From the NCBI RefSeq assembly GCF_000379525.1, contig NZ_KB902553.1, positions 66,367 through 130,366 of the forward strand: a stretch of DNA of 64,000 nt, given 5' to 3'. The DNA is from Lamprocystis purpurea DSM 4197 (GTDB lineage: Bacteria; Pseudomonadota; Gammaproteobacteria; Chromatiales; Chromatiaceae). The position numbers and the translations under genes are program-made. Shown here piece after piece: positions 54,655 through 63,000 of the stretch (positions are counted from its first letter, which is position 1; every line of letters begins with the position of its first letter). The notes below the pieces were generated by a model, which was given only the letters and a program-made list of their open reading frames with translations, did no database searches and was not told the origin of the DNA.

Positions 54655-54838
54655 GAGAGTTCCTCTCGGAGACACGGAAGAAGGAGAAGAAATCCTCTCA
54701 CAAAGACACAAAGGCACAAAGAAGAGAAGACTTTCATGGCTTTTTTCTTTACTTTGCTTTTCTTTCTTTTCTTCTTCGTGTCTTTGTGTCTTTGTGAGAG
54801 AATCTTCTTCTATTTTCTACTACATCTCCGTGAGATAG
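54655..54838. repeat. CACAAAG hairpin H4 between methyltransferase and GxxExxY copy B
   Basis: CTCTCACAAAGACACAAAGG and CACAAAGAAGAGAAG face CTTCTTCGTGTCTTTGTGTC and TTTGTGAGAG. It is nearly the same as H1, including the TTCATGGCTTTTTTCTTTAC loop, and occupies the whole intergenic space. Confidence 0.82.
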
Positions 54839-54844
54839 CTGATA

Positions 54845-55228
54845 ATGAATGAGAATGAAATCGGTGTGATCGTTGTGGATTGTGCCGTTAAGATTCATAT
54901 GCGGCTTGGGCCTGGGCTGCTGGAAAGTGTCTATGAGGCGGTGTTGGCCTATGAGTTGGAAAGGCGGGGCTTGTTTGTTGAGCGACAGGTGTCGGTCCCG
55001 ATCTTCTACGATGATATTTGCTTTGAGGAAGGCTTCCGGGCGGATTTGATCGTCGCCCGCAAGGTCATTCTGGAATTGAAATCCATCGAGTGCGTCACGA
55101 ATGCGCACAAGAAACAATTGCTCACCTACCTGCGCCTGACCGGGATGAAGCTCGGCTATCTCCTGAATTTCGGCCAAGCCCTGATGAAAGACGGCATCAC
55201 CAGAACCATCAACGGCCAACTCGGGTGA
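54845..55228 (+). CDS. GxxExxY family protein (PD-(D/E)XK fold), copy B
   Basis: 127 residues, the same family as copy A, with GLLESVY at 24-30 and the possible metal site D67, E77, K79. It sits between the DUF1156 methylase and the PLD-helicase with hairpins on both sides. Being inserted inside an otherwise co-directional module, it may be a passenger; alternatively its nuclease fold contributes to defence. The near identity to copy A (124/127) shows recent duplication or gene conversion. Confidence 0.88.
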   Translation: MNENEIGVIVVDCAVKIHMRLGPGLLESVYEAVLAYELERRGLFVERQVSVPIFYDDICFEEGFRADLIVARKVILELKSIECVTNAHKKQLLTYLRLTGMKLGYLLNFGQALMKDGITRTINGQLG

Positions 55229-55230
55229 AC

Positions 55231-55465
55231 AGAGCCGCTCACGGAAACACGGAAGAAAGAGAAGAAGTCCTCTCACAAAGACACAAAGACACAAAGACAC
55301 AAAGGCACAAAGAAGAGAAGACTGTCATGGCTTTTTTTTGCTTTGTTTTTCTTTCTTTTCTTCTTCGTGTCTTTGTGCCTTTGTGAGAGAATCTTCTTTC
55401 TCTTCTCGTCCGTGTCTCCGTAAGAGAATCGTCTTTCACTTCTCTTCCGTGCCTCCGTGAGAGAT
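55231..55465. repeat. CACAAAG hairpin H5 between GxxExxY copy B and the helicase
   Basis: The left arm has four successive CACAAAG units (ACAAAGACACAAAGACACAA) and the right arm reads CTTCTTCGTGTCTTTGTGCC with TTTGTGAGAG. Further CGTGTCTCCGTAAGAGAATC and CGTGCCTCCGTGAGAGATCA follow up to the helicase start, so repeat sequence provides the helicase ribosome-binding region. Confidence 0.8.
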
Positions 55466-55467
55466 CA

Positions 55468-58206
55468 ATGACCATCCGCCGCCTCTCTTCGCGCACCGAT
55501 CGGCTGGATCAGAGCTTCCTGGCCGAACACCTCCAAGGCGCGCGCAGCTACCGGCGCATCGCCGGCTACTTCACCAGCTCGCTGTTCGAGGTCGCCCACG
55601 AATGGCTGGAGTCGGTGGCGGACGTGCGGATCGTCTGCAACGTGGACCTGACTCCGGAAGACCTGAAGGTCGCCCAGGTGCGCGAGGCGCGGATGCTCGG
55701 GCGCTGGAACGAGCGCTCGATCGAGGCCGAGTCCCTGCTGAACCGCGAGCGCTACCAGCGCCTGGATGCCTTTCTCGCCAAGCGCGGCCAGGTGATCCGG
55801 GTGGCGCCGGACAGCATCTGCGGCTTCGTGCACGGCAAGGCCGGGGTCATTGAGCGGGCCGACGGGCGCCGGGTCGGTTTCATCGGCTCCATGAACGAGA
55901 CCCGCCACGGCTGGCAAGATCACTATGAGATCCTCTGGGAGGACGACTCGCCGGAGGGGGTGGCCTGGATCGAGGCCGAATTCGAGTTCCTGTGGAACGC
56001 GGCCCGTCCACTGCCGGACGCGGTGTGCCGCGAGGTCCGACGCCGCGGTCGGCGCACCGAAGTCGGGCTGCCGGCCATCGAGACCGAGGAGACCCTGGCC
56101 CCGGCAGCGCTGATCGAGTCCCCTCTGTACCGTGAGGGCATGGCACTACAACCCTGGCAGCAGGGGTTCGTGACCGAATGTCTGCGCCATTACCACGACC
56201 ATGGTCAGGTGCGACTACTGCTGGCCGATGAGGTTGGTCTGGGCAAGACCCTGTCGCTCGGTACCGCGGCCCTGACGCTCTGCCTCTTATCCGAGCGGAC
56301 CGCACGCCGCCGCAAACCCATCGTGATCTTCGCCCCGGCCACCCTGTGTGAACAGTGGCAGACGGAGATGATCGACAAACTCGGGATTCCCTGTGCCCGC
56401 TGGCACTCCAATCGCAAGCTGTGGCTCGACCCCGAAGAACGGGCGATCTCCCCGAGTGGACCGGAGCACATCGCCCGCTGTCCGTTGCGGATCGGGATCG
56501 TCTCCACCGGGCTGATGGTACAGCCATCGAAGGAAAAGGAGGTCCTGACCGGACTGAGCTTCGATCTCGTCATCCTGGATGAGGCCCACAAGGCGCGCTC
56601 GCGCCAGGGCTACGGCCAGCAGGCCGGTGAGCCGAACGAGTTGCTCGCCTTCATGCACGCGGTCGCCAATCGGGCCGATCATGTTCTGCTCGGCACCGCC
56701 ACACCCATCCAGACCCAGGCCGAAGACCTGTGGGACCTGGTGCGGGTGCTGCACCGGGGCAGCAACGGTTTCGTGCTCGGCAACGAGCTGGCCACCTGGC
56801 ACAACCCGGGGCGCGTGCTGCCCATCCTGTGCGGCGAGGAGCGGGTTCTGGACCTCAACTACGGCTGGCGATTGCTGCGCTCGCCGCTGCCGACCATGGA
56901 GTCCACCAACGAGCCCAACGCACGCCGGCTGTTCCGCAACCTGCGCGAAGAACTCAGTCTGCGCCGGACCGAGCATCTGGCGGGTGCCTTGCCGTTGCTG
57001 TCCGCAGAACTGCGCGACGATCTGGAGACTGAGCTTGAGCGGGTGATCGACGGCGCCTCGTTCTTTCAACGCGAGAACCCCTTCGTCCGTCATGTGGTCC
57101 TGCGCAAGCGTGCGACCCTGGAGGCCCAAGGACTGCTCGACAGGGTTGCGGTCAACGTCCATCCGGACGGGGGACTGGTCGAGGACCTGCACCGGTTCAA
57201 CGCCCTGTTCCAGGGGATGGCGCTGCGCACGTCGCCGGATTTCGACCGGGCCTACGAGGAAGCACGCGCCTTCGGCCGCGTGCTCGCCAAGCGCGGCAAG
57301 GGCGGAGGCTTCATGAAGAACCTGATGGAGCAGCGGGTCTGTTCAAGCCGCGTGGCCGGTATCAATACCGCGACCACTTTGCTCGCGGGGCGTGAGATTC
57401 AGGAAGAAACAGAAGACGCCGAGGTAGAGCTTGCGATCCAAACCGACGCGGAGCGTGCCGCGCTCGTTGGTCTGATCGCCGCCCTGAACGGCATGGACGA
57501 TGATCCGAAGCTGCGGGCGATTAGGTATTACCTGAACGACGAGGGCTGGCTGGAACTTGGCTGCATCATCTTCAGCCAGTATCACGACACCGCCCGGTGG
57601 GTGGCCGACTCCCTGGCCGCGGAGCTGCCGGCCGAGGTCATCGGGCTCTATGCCGGCGCCGAGCGCAGCCGTCTGTATCGGGACGGTCAGACGGTCGGCA
57701 TCGCCCGCGAGGCCCTGAAACGGATGGTCGCCGACCATGATATCCGCATCATGGTCGCCACCGACGCCGCCTGCGAGGGCCTGAACCTCCAGACCCTGGG
57801 GACCCTGATCAATGTCGATCTGCCCTGGAATCCGACCAAACTCGAGCAGCGCATTGGCCGTATCAAGCGCTTCGGTCAGACCCGCTCGACGGTGGATATG
57901 CTGAACCTGGTTCACCAGGGCACGGTCGACGAGAAGGTCTATCAGCGTCTTTCAGAGCGCATGCGCAACCGCTACGACCTGTTCGGCGGTCTGCCGGACA
58001 CCATCAAGGACGACTGGATCGACGACATCGAGACCCTGGGTGAGAAGATGGACCAGTACATCGAAGCGCGCCGCCAGGCTTCCGGCTTCGACCTGCGCTA
58101 CAACGACAGCATCAAGCCCAACGACAATGCATGGCGGGACTGTGCGGCAGTGCTCGCGCGCCGCGATCTGGATAACCTCATGCGGCAGGGGTGGGGAAAT
58201 TGTTAG
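55468..58206 (+). CDS. PLD-domain helicase (SNF2/RapA-like) of the anti-phage module
   Basis: A 912-residue fusion. The N-terminus has a phospholipase D-type motif, HGKAGVIERADGRRVGFIGS with N (H122, HxK...GSxN), suggesting a nuclease. A superfamily 2 helicase follows: motif I ADEVGLGKT (about 253-261), motif II DEAH from D371, motif III GTATP, motif V TDAACEGLNLQ and motif VI QRIGRIKRFGQ from Q794. This order resembles RapA/SNF2-type translocases in restriction and DISARM-like systems. With the methyltransferase it could form a modification and cleavage pair. The single visible PLD motif implies dimerisation for activity. Confidence 0.92.
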   Translation: MTIRRLSSRTDRLDQSFLAEHLQGARSYRRIAGYFTSSLFEVAHEWLESVADVRIVCNVDLTPEDLKVAQVREARMLGRWNERSIEAESLLNRERYQRLDAFLAKRGQVIRVAPDSICGFVHGKAGVIERADGRRVGFIGSMNETRHGWQDHYEILWEDDSPEGVAWIEAEFEFLWNAARPLPDAVCREVRRRGRRTEVGLPAIETEETLAPAALIESPLYREGMALQPWQQGFVTECLRHYHDHGQVRLLLADEVGLGKTLSLGTAALTLCLLSERTARRRKPIVIFAPATLCEQWQTEMIDKLGIPCARWHSNRKLWLDPEERAISPSGPEHIARCPLRIGIVSTGLMVQPSKEKEVLTGLSFDLVILDEAHKARSRQGYGQQAGEPNELLAFMHAVANRADHVLLGTATPIQTQAEDLWDLVRVLHRGSNGFVLGNELATWHNPGRVLPILCGEERVLDLNYGWRLLRSPLPTMESTNEPNARRLFRNLREELSLRRTEHLAGALPLLSAELRDDLETELERVIDGASFFQRENPFVRHVVLRKRATLEAQGLLDRVAVNVHPDGGLVEDLHRFNALFQGMALRTSPDFDRAYEEARAFGRVLAKRGKGGGFMKNLMEQRVCSSRVAGINTATTLLAGREIQEETEDAEVELAIQTDAERAALVGLIAALNGMDDDPKLRAIRYYLNDEGWLELGCIIFSQYHDTARWVADSLAAELPAEVIGLYAGAERSRLYRDGQTVGIAREALKRMVADHDIRIMVATDAACEGLNLQTLGTLINVDLPWNPTKLEQRIGRIKRFGQTRSTVDMLNLVHQGTVDEKVYQRLSERMRNRYDLFGGLPDTIKDDWIDDIETLGEKMDQYIEARRQASGFDLRYNDSIKPNDNAWRDCAAVLARRDLDNLMRQGWGNC

Positions 58207-58229
58207 TCTCACAAGAATGTCAATTCTTT

Positions 58230-58443
58230 TTCACGGAGACACGGAAGAAAGAGAAGAAAGAGAAGAAAGAGAAGAAAGAGAAGAAAGAGAAGAAAGCCTC
58301 TCACAAAGACACAAAGACACAAAGAAGAGAAGACTTTCATTGTTTCTTTTCTTCTTCGTGTCTTTGTGTCTTTGTGAGCGAATCTTCTTTCTCGGTGAGA
58401 GAATCTTCTTTCTCGCCTCTCTTTTCCGTGCCTTCGTGAGAGA
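58230..58443. repeat. CACAAAG hairpin H6 after the helicase, with GAAGAAAGA tandem
   Basis: A run of about five GAGAAGAAA units (58248-58294) precedes CTCTCACAAAGACACAAAGA, which faces CTTCTTCGTGTCTTTGTGTC. The right side has duplicated GTGAGAGAATCTTCTTTCTC. This closes the defence module. Confidence 0.8.
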
Positions 58444-58497
58444 TCAATAACCGAGGCGCCCCCGAATGGACTTGTGTGGTTTATGCGTGAACGGCTC

Positions 58498-59688
58498 CTA
58501 AACCCGCAACACACACAAAGGCACCAGCAGTTCAGTCGCACTCAAGCCGCCATGCTGGCCGATGAGCGCACGGGGTTCCTCGCAGGGGAGCAACTGGCGC
58601 AGGATGCGGTGGTCCCGCGGCAGCAGGCAATAGTCGCCGATGCGCTCGGCAAAGCGCGGATGGGGGCGGCCCCGACCGAAATAGCCGGCCGCCACCAGTT
58701 CGGCGCTCGGGCAGACGTCCACCAAGGTGCCGAGCGGCCCCCGGCAGTAATCCAGAAAGGCCGACTCGCGCCCGGCACGCAGGTAGCAGAAGGCGGCCCG
58801 GGGTTCGCCGCATAGCGGCAGCATCAGGCACTCGGCCAACTCCGGGTGGTCCGCCAGGTCGATCAAGTCCGTGGGACCGGTGTCCACCTGGCCGTGATCG
58901 GCGGTGACCAGGATCAGCGTATCGGTGCCGGCGGCGGCCGCCAGGAAATCGGTGAGGGCCTGCTCGATCTCCCGCAGGTGAATGGCGGCGGTCGGGCTGT
59001 TCATGCCCTGGTGATGGCCGATGGAGTCCAGTTCAGGCCAGTAGCAATAGAGATACTTGCGCCCCCGATCGCGCCGCAGGGCGCGCGCGGTCTGGCGGAA
59101 CAGGTCGGGCAGATCCGCGTAACCCAGGACATGGGCCGGCCCGCTGTGCGCCTGATTGAAATCCGATCCGGCAATACGCTTGGGGGTGACGATCAGCGAG
59201 CGGGTGCGGATGCGCTCGGTCAGCGGGCGGCTCCAGAACAGCCGCTGCGGATCGAGGCCGGCGCGTCGGTAGGGGACCCCGCCGTAGCGCGGCGTTCCGG
59301 GCAGCACCGTCATCACGCAGGCGAGTTCCGCAAACCAGGTATACCAGCCGGTCAGGCCATGCTGGAGCGGTCCATCGCCGGTGAGAAAGCTGGGGATGGC
59401 GGTGGCCGTGGTGCTGGGAAAGGTCGAGGTGAGTGCACCGCGCCGATGGCGGCTGAGCAGCCCGTCCGGCGAACGATGCCGCAGCCAGGCATCGCCGAGC
59501 CCGTCGATCACCAGCAGCATGACGTTGGTGGCCCCGGCGAAATCCGGCGCGGGCAGCAGGGCCGCACCCGGATAGGCGCTGCGCCCGCCGAGTGCGCCGA
59601 TGATGGAAGCCATCAGGTTGACGATGCCGCCGCCGGCATAATCCGGCTTCAGGCCGGGGACCGGGTTGGTCTGGACGTTCTGGATCAT
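58498..59688 (-). CDS. Alkaline phosphatase superfamily phosphodiesterase
   Basis: A 396-residue enzyme of the nucleotide pyrophosphatase/phosphodiesterase type. Metal-binding and nucleophile regions are LLVIDGLGDAWL, TSTFPSTTATAIPSFLTG (T nucleophile), YWPELDSIGHHQG and LVTADHGQVDTG. The substrate is unknown. The start at 59688 is chosen because sequence upstream belongs to a recurring stretch (AATGGACTTGTTC and GAACGGTTCCC). It is oriented toward the defence module but its composition matches core genes. Confidence 0.88.
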   Translation of the reverse strand: MIQNVQTNPVPGLKPDYAGGGIVNLMASIIGALGGRSAYPGAALLPAPDFAGATNVMLLVIDGLGDAWLRHRSPDGLLSRHRRGALTSTFPSTTATAIPSFLTGDGPLQHGLTGWYTWFAELACVMTVLPGTPRYGGVPYRRAGLDPQRLFWSRPLTERIRTRSLIVTPKRIAGSDFNQAHSGPAHVLGYADLPDLFRQTARALRRDRGRKYLYCYWPELDSIGHHQGMNSPTAAIHLREIEQALTDFLAAAAGTDTLILVTADHGQVDTGPTDLIDLADHPELAECLMLPLCGEPRAAFCYLRAGRESAFLDYCRGPLGTLVDVCPSAELVAAGYFGRGRPHPRFAERIGDYCLLPRDHRILRQLLPCEEPRALIGQHGGLSATELLVPLCVLRV

Positions 59689-59763
59689 AGGACGTTCAAG
59701 GTTTCGACGCTCAATCTGGTGGCTTGGGAACCGTTCACTCATACGCTGAACAAGTCCATTCCG

Positions 59764-59841
59764 GGTTGCGTAGTCAGGGCTTCCAGCCCTGACTGTTCCA
59801 GCCCCGACGCCGCCAGGCCAGGATGGCCTGACTACGCACTT
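59764..59841. repeat. Core A palindrome without element ends
   Basis: TGCGTAGTCAGGGCTTCCAG and CAGGATGGCCTGACTACGCA form the same core found in E1, E2, E3 and E5, but the GGCC terminal repeats are missing. It is either an independent copy of the core or a decayed element. Confidence 0.7.
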
Positions 59842-59915
59842 TCAAGGTAAAGTCTCGGCCTCCAGTGTGCCACTCCCGCGCTCTGGAGGCTTTAACGTCA
59901 AAGTCAGTCCGGAAC

Positions 59916-60015
59916 CTTGTGGGAGCGGCGTCCCGCCGCGATGCGGTGCCGAGGTGACCGCTAATGCCGCGGGGACGCGCCCGGCCCCGTCGCGGCGGGA
60001 CGCCGCTCCCACAGG
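59916..60015. repeat. GTGGGAGCGGCGTCCCGCCG palindrome (gap 59689-60053)
   Basis: CTTGTGGGAGCGGCGTCCCG and the inverted CGGGACGCCGCTCCCACAGG bound a 100-bp GC-rich palindrome close to the end of the large membrane protein gene; it may act as a terminator. No gene is seen in the gap. Confidence 0.65.
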
Positions 60016-60053
60016 TTCGCGACGCGACTTTCGCTGTAAAGCTAACCCTCGAC

Positions 60054-63000
60054 TTAACGCTGCTCCGGGTGTTCCTGCCCCATCGCCCCGCCCGGCCCGG
60101 TCTTCGGCTCGGCCGCACGCCAGAGCACGGGTCGGGAGCAACTGTCCCAACCCCAGCGCAACCAGCGTAACAGACGTAAGGCCAGCCAGAGCGCCCAGCC
60201 GAGCATGAGGCCGCGATAGACCCACATGGGGACGCTCACCACCGAGATCTCTGGCAGGGCGCCGCTGGTGCGGTCCTGGTACCAGTTCAGCAGCGTGCCG
60301 GTCGAGCCGTTGCCCATGATCTGCATCGCCGGCCGACCGAGCAGCCCCTGGGAGACGGCGCCGACCAGGCCGATCAGGGCGGCGAGCGTCAGCACGGCCA
60401 GGGCGGCCTGCGTCAGGTTATAGCGCCAGCGCCGCACGGTGCCGCCGTCGCGGCGCCGCAGGCCAAGGGCGAACAGCCAGCCGACCACCAGGACCAGCAC
60501 CCAGATTTCCGCCAGGCTGAGGCCGATGCCGAGCAGCAGCCAGTCATGCGTCTTGAGCGGCGTCAGCCGGGTGCGCCCGAGTGCGAATGCGAACCCGGTC
60601 AGCACGACCAGCACGCCCCAGAACACCACCACCGGGCCGATCCGCGGGCCGCTGGTCCAGAGCACCCAGCGCTCCGGCGGCACACGCATCGCAAGATTCA
60701 GATTGACCGCCGGTTGACCCAGCTCCGGCAGGACCGGCGCGATCCGCGGGCCGGTCCCCTCGGGCACGCGCCAGTGCACCGCGACCGACTGCCGGCCCGG
60801 TGACAGGGGGATTTCCAGGGGCGCCCCGACACGCGGCAGCGGCAGGTCCAGGCCGTTGCTGGTCAGGCGGGTCGGCTCGGCTCCGTCCGGCAAGGTCAGG
60901 GGGAAGGTCCCGCCCTGGGTTCCGCGCAGCCGCAGCACCAGTTCATGCTCGCTGGCGCGGCGTCCCAGGGTCACCAGCAGATTCACCCGGTCCAGCGTCA
61001 GGGTTCGGCCCGGCACGGCCTCGGGGCGGCTCAGGGTCAGTGTCAGAACTTCGCCCGGCAGTGGCCGCCAGGTGGGCAGCCAACGCTCGGCCGGGCTGAC
61101 CTGATTGATCGGGGCCGGACCGCTCCATTGCAGGTGCCAGCGGGGGCTGAGGTCCAGGGTCCAGGATTCGCTGAGTCGCGGGTCGACGCCGGCCTGGAGT
61201 CGCAGGGCGGCGGCGCCCGGTTCGAGGGTCGAGGTCCAGCCGGCCGTCGTCTCGCCGGAGGCCAGATTCACCAGGATTTGGCCGTCCTGAACCGGGACGC
61301 CCGCGGTCTGGACCGACTCGCCCGGCAGCAGCGCCACCGGCAGCGAGACCGGTGAGCCCGCGGGTGACAGGCGCTGGACCAGCGTTTCCACCCGCCAGTC
61401 GAGTGCGATCCGCAGGGTGCGCTCCACCCGCAGCAAGGGAGGGAGTGCGCCCTGATCCAGCGGGCGCTGATCCGGATCGCCGGTCGGCGCGACGCGGACC
61501 AGGCGCAGCAAGGCGCCGGGCCGGCCGGTCGGATCCAGACCCTCCAGGGTCCAGCCGGTCAGGGTCGAGTGCAGTTGGCGGGGCGGCAGCGGCAGGGGGA
61601 TCTCGAATTGGGCGGTGTCCGGCAGGGGGCCGCTGAGGTCCAGACGATGGCGCCCCGCCGGCACCGCGACCAGGAGTTGGTCGTCCGCCCCGCGGCGCAG
61701 CCCGTCCAGCGGGGCGCCGTCCAGTTCCACAGATTGCGGCAGCCAGCCGCCGGGTCCGCCCGGCACCGGGGCCGCCGTCGGCACGGCGGCGTCCAGGATC
61801 AGGGTCAGGTGCAACTGCTCCGGGTCCGCCGCCAGCGACAGATCGGCCAGGTCGACACAGTGCGGCAGGCAGTCCGGGGGGGCGAGCAGGCGGGCGCGCA
61901 GTTCCGTCAGCAGCGCCTCGTCGGGCAGCTCAGCGGCGCCGGCCGGCGCGGCACCGGGGCCGGTCAGCGCGGCGGCGCCCAGCACGGCGGCCAGGAGTAG
62001 CGCGGCGGGTCCGGCCTGATTGGTTTCGGCCCCCGCGCGGCTGAATGGGCGCGGGGGCGGTGATGTCGGGTCGTCCGGCGTCCCGGCGGCCGGGAGGCGG
62101 CCGATCAGACCGGCCATGCGCAGCCCCAGGAGCACCGTGAGCAAGGCGCCGAGCAGCGACCACACCAGGTGCCAGCCGGGCCGCAACACCCACAGGTCGA
62201 CGGTCTCGGCCGGCTCCACCGGCCCGTTCCAGACCAGATCGAACCGGTTCCACTGCCAGTCCGGAATCCCCATTCCGCTCTGCACCAGGGCATCCGGGTC
62301 CGGCCGATCGGGCGGCGGGGCGGCGGGAGCCCGCTTGGCGGCGGTGGTGACGGACTTCATCCGGCTCATGATCCCGTCGTCCGCGTCGTTGCGCATGACT
62401 GACTCATCCGCGGCGGGCGCGGGTGCGGGTGCGGCGTCCAGTGCGGATTCCGCCTGGAACGGGAGCTCGATCCGCTGTTCGAACGCCCCGACGAGGCCGC
62501 CGGAGGGGCTGGAGTCGGCATCCTGACCCGCCCCCAGACCGACCGCGGGACGCTCCAGATGGGGGTAGAGTCCGGTGCGGACCTGACCGGCGATGAAGGG
62601 CAATCCGATCAGCACCAGCGCCAGGAGACTCAGGCGGAAATACCAGTTGACCGGTCCACGCAGCCGCGCGGTCGCCGTGCCCGGCGGGCCCCCCGGCAGC
62701 AAGTGCAGCAAGGCGGCGCCGATCAGCACCGCAATCCAGACCAGTCGCGGGGCGTCCGCGACCTGCCAGGTGAGGGCCAGTGCGGTCAGGGCCAGCACAC
62801 CCCAGGCGGCGCCCCACAGCCGACCTACGCCCAGACTCAGGATCAGCACCAGAAACAGATCGAGCAGGGTCCAGCGGCCGATCCAACTGTTCGGCAGGTT
62901 GTCGGTTCCGGAGGTCGCCAGCAGGTCCCAGCCGGGCGGCAGAAACAGCCGGGTGTGGATACTGTTGAAGTCGAGCCCCCAGCCGGACGCCGGCAGCGAC

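Noticed and set aside
45890..58206. Calling the island BREX or DISARM
   Set aside because: No PglZ phosphatase-like protein, BrxC or Lon-like protease, and no DUF1998 DrmB or matching DrmA helicase is present; only general themes (methylase, helicase, PLD motif) are shared.
42935..58443. CACAAAGACACAAAG tandem units as a CRISPR array
   Set aside because: Units are contiguous 7-8-mers within hairpin arms; there are no regular repeats of 24-40 bp with unique spacers and no cas genes.
59764..59841. A seventh GGCC-ended mobile element
   Set aside because: Only the core is present; neither terminal repeat nor a target duplication was found, so it is listed as a core copy only.
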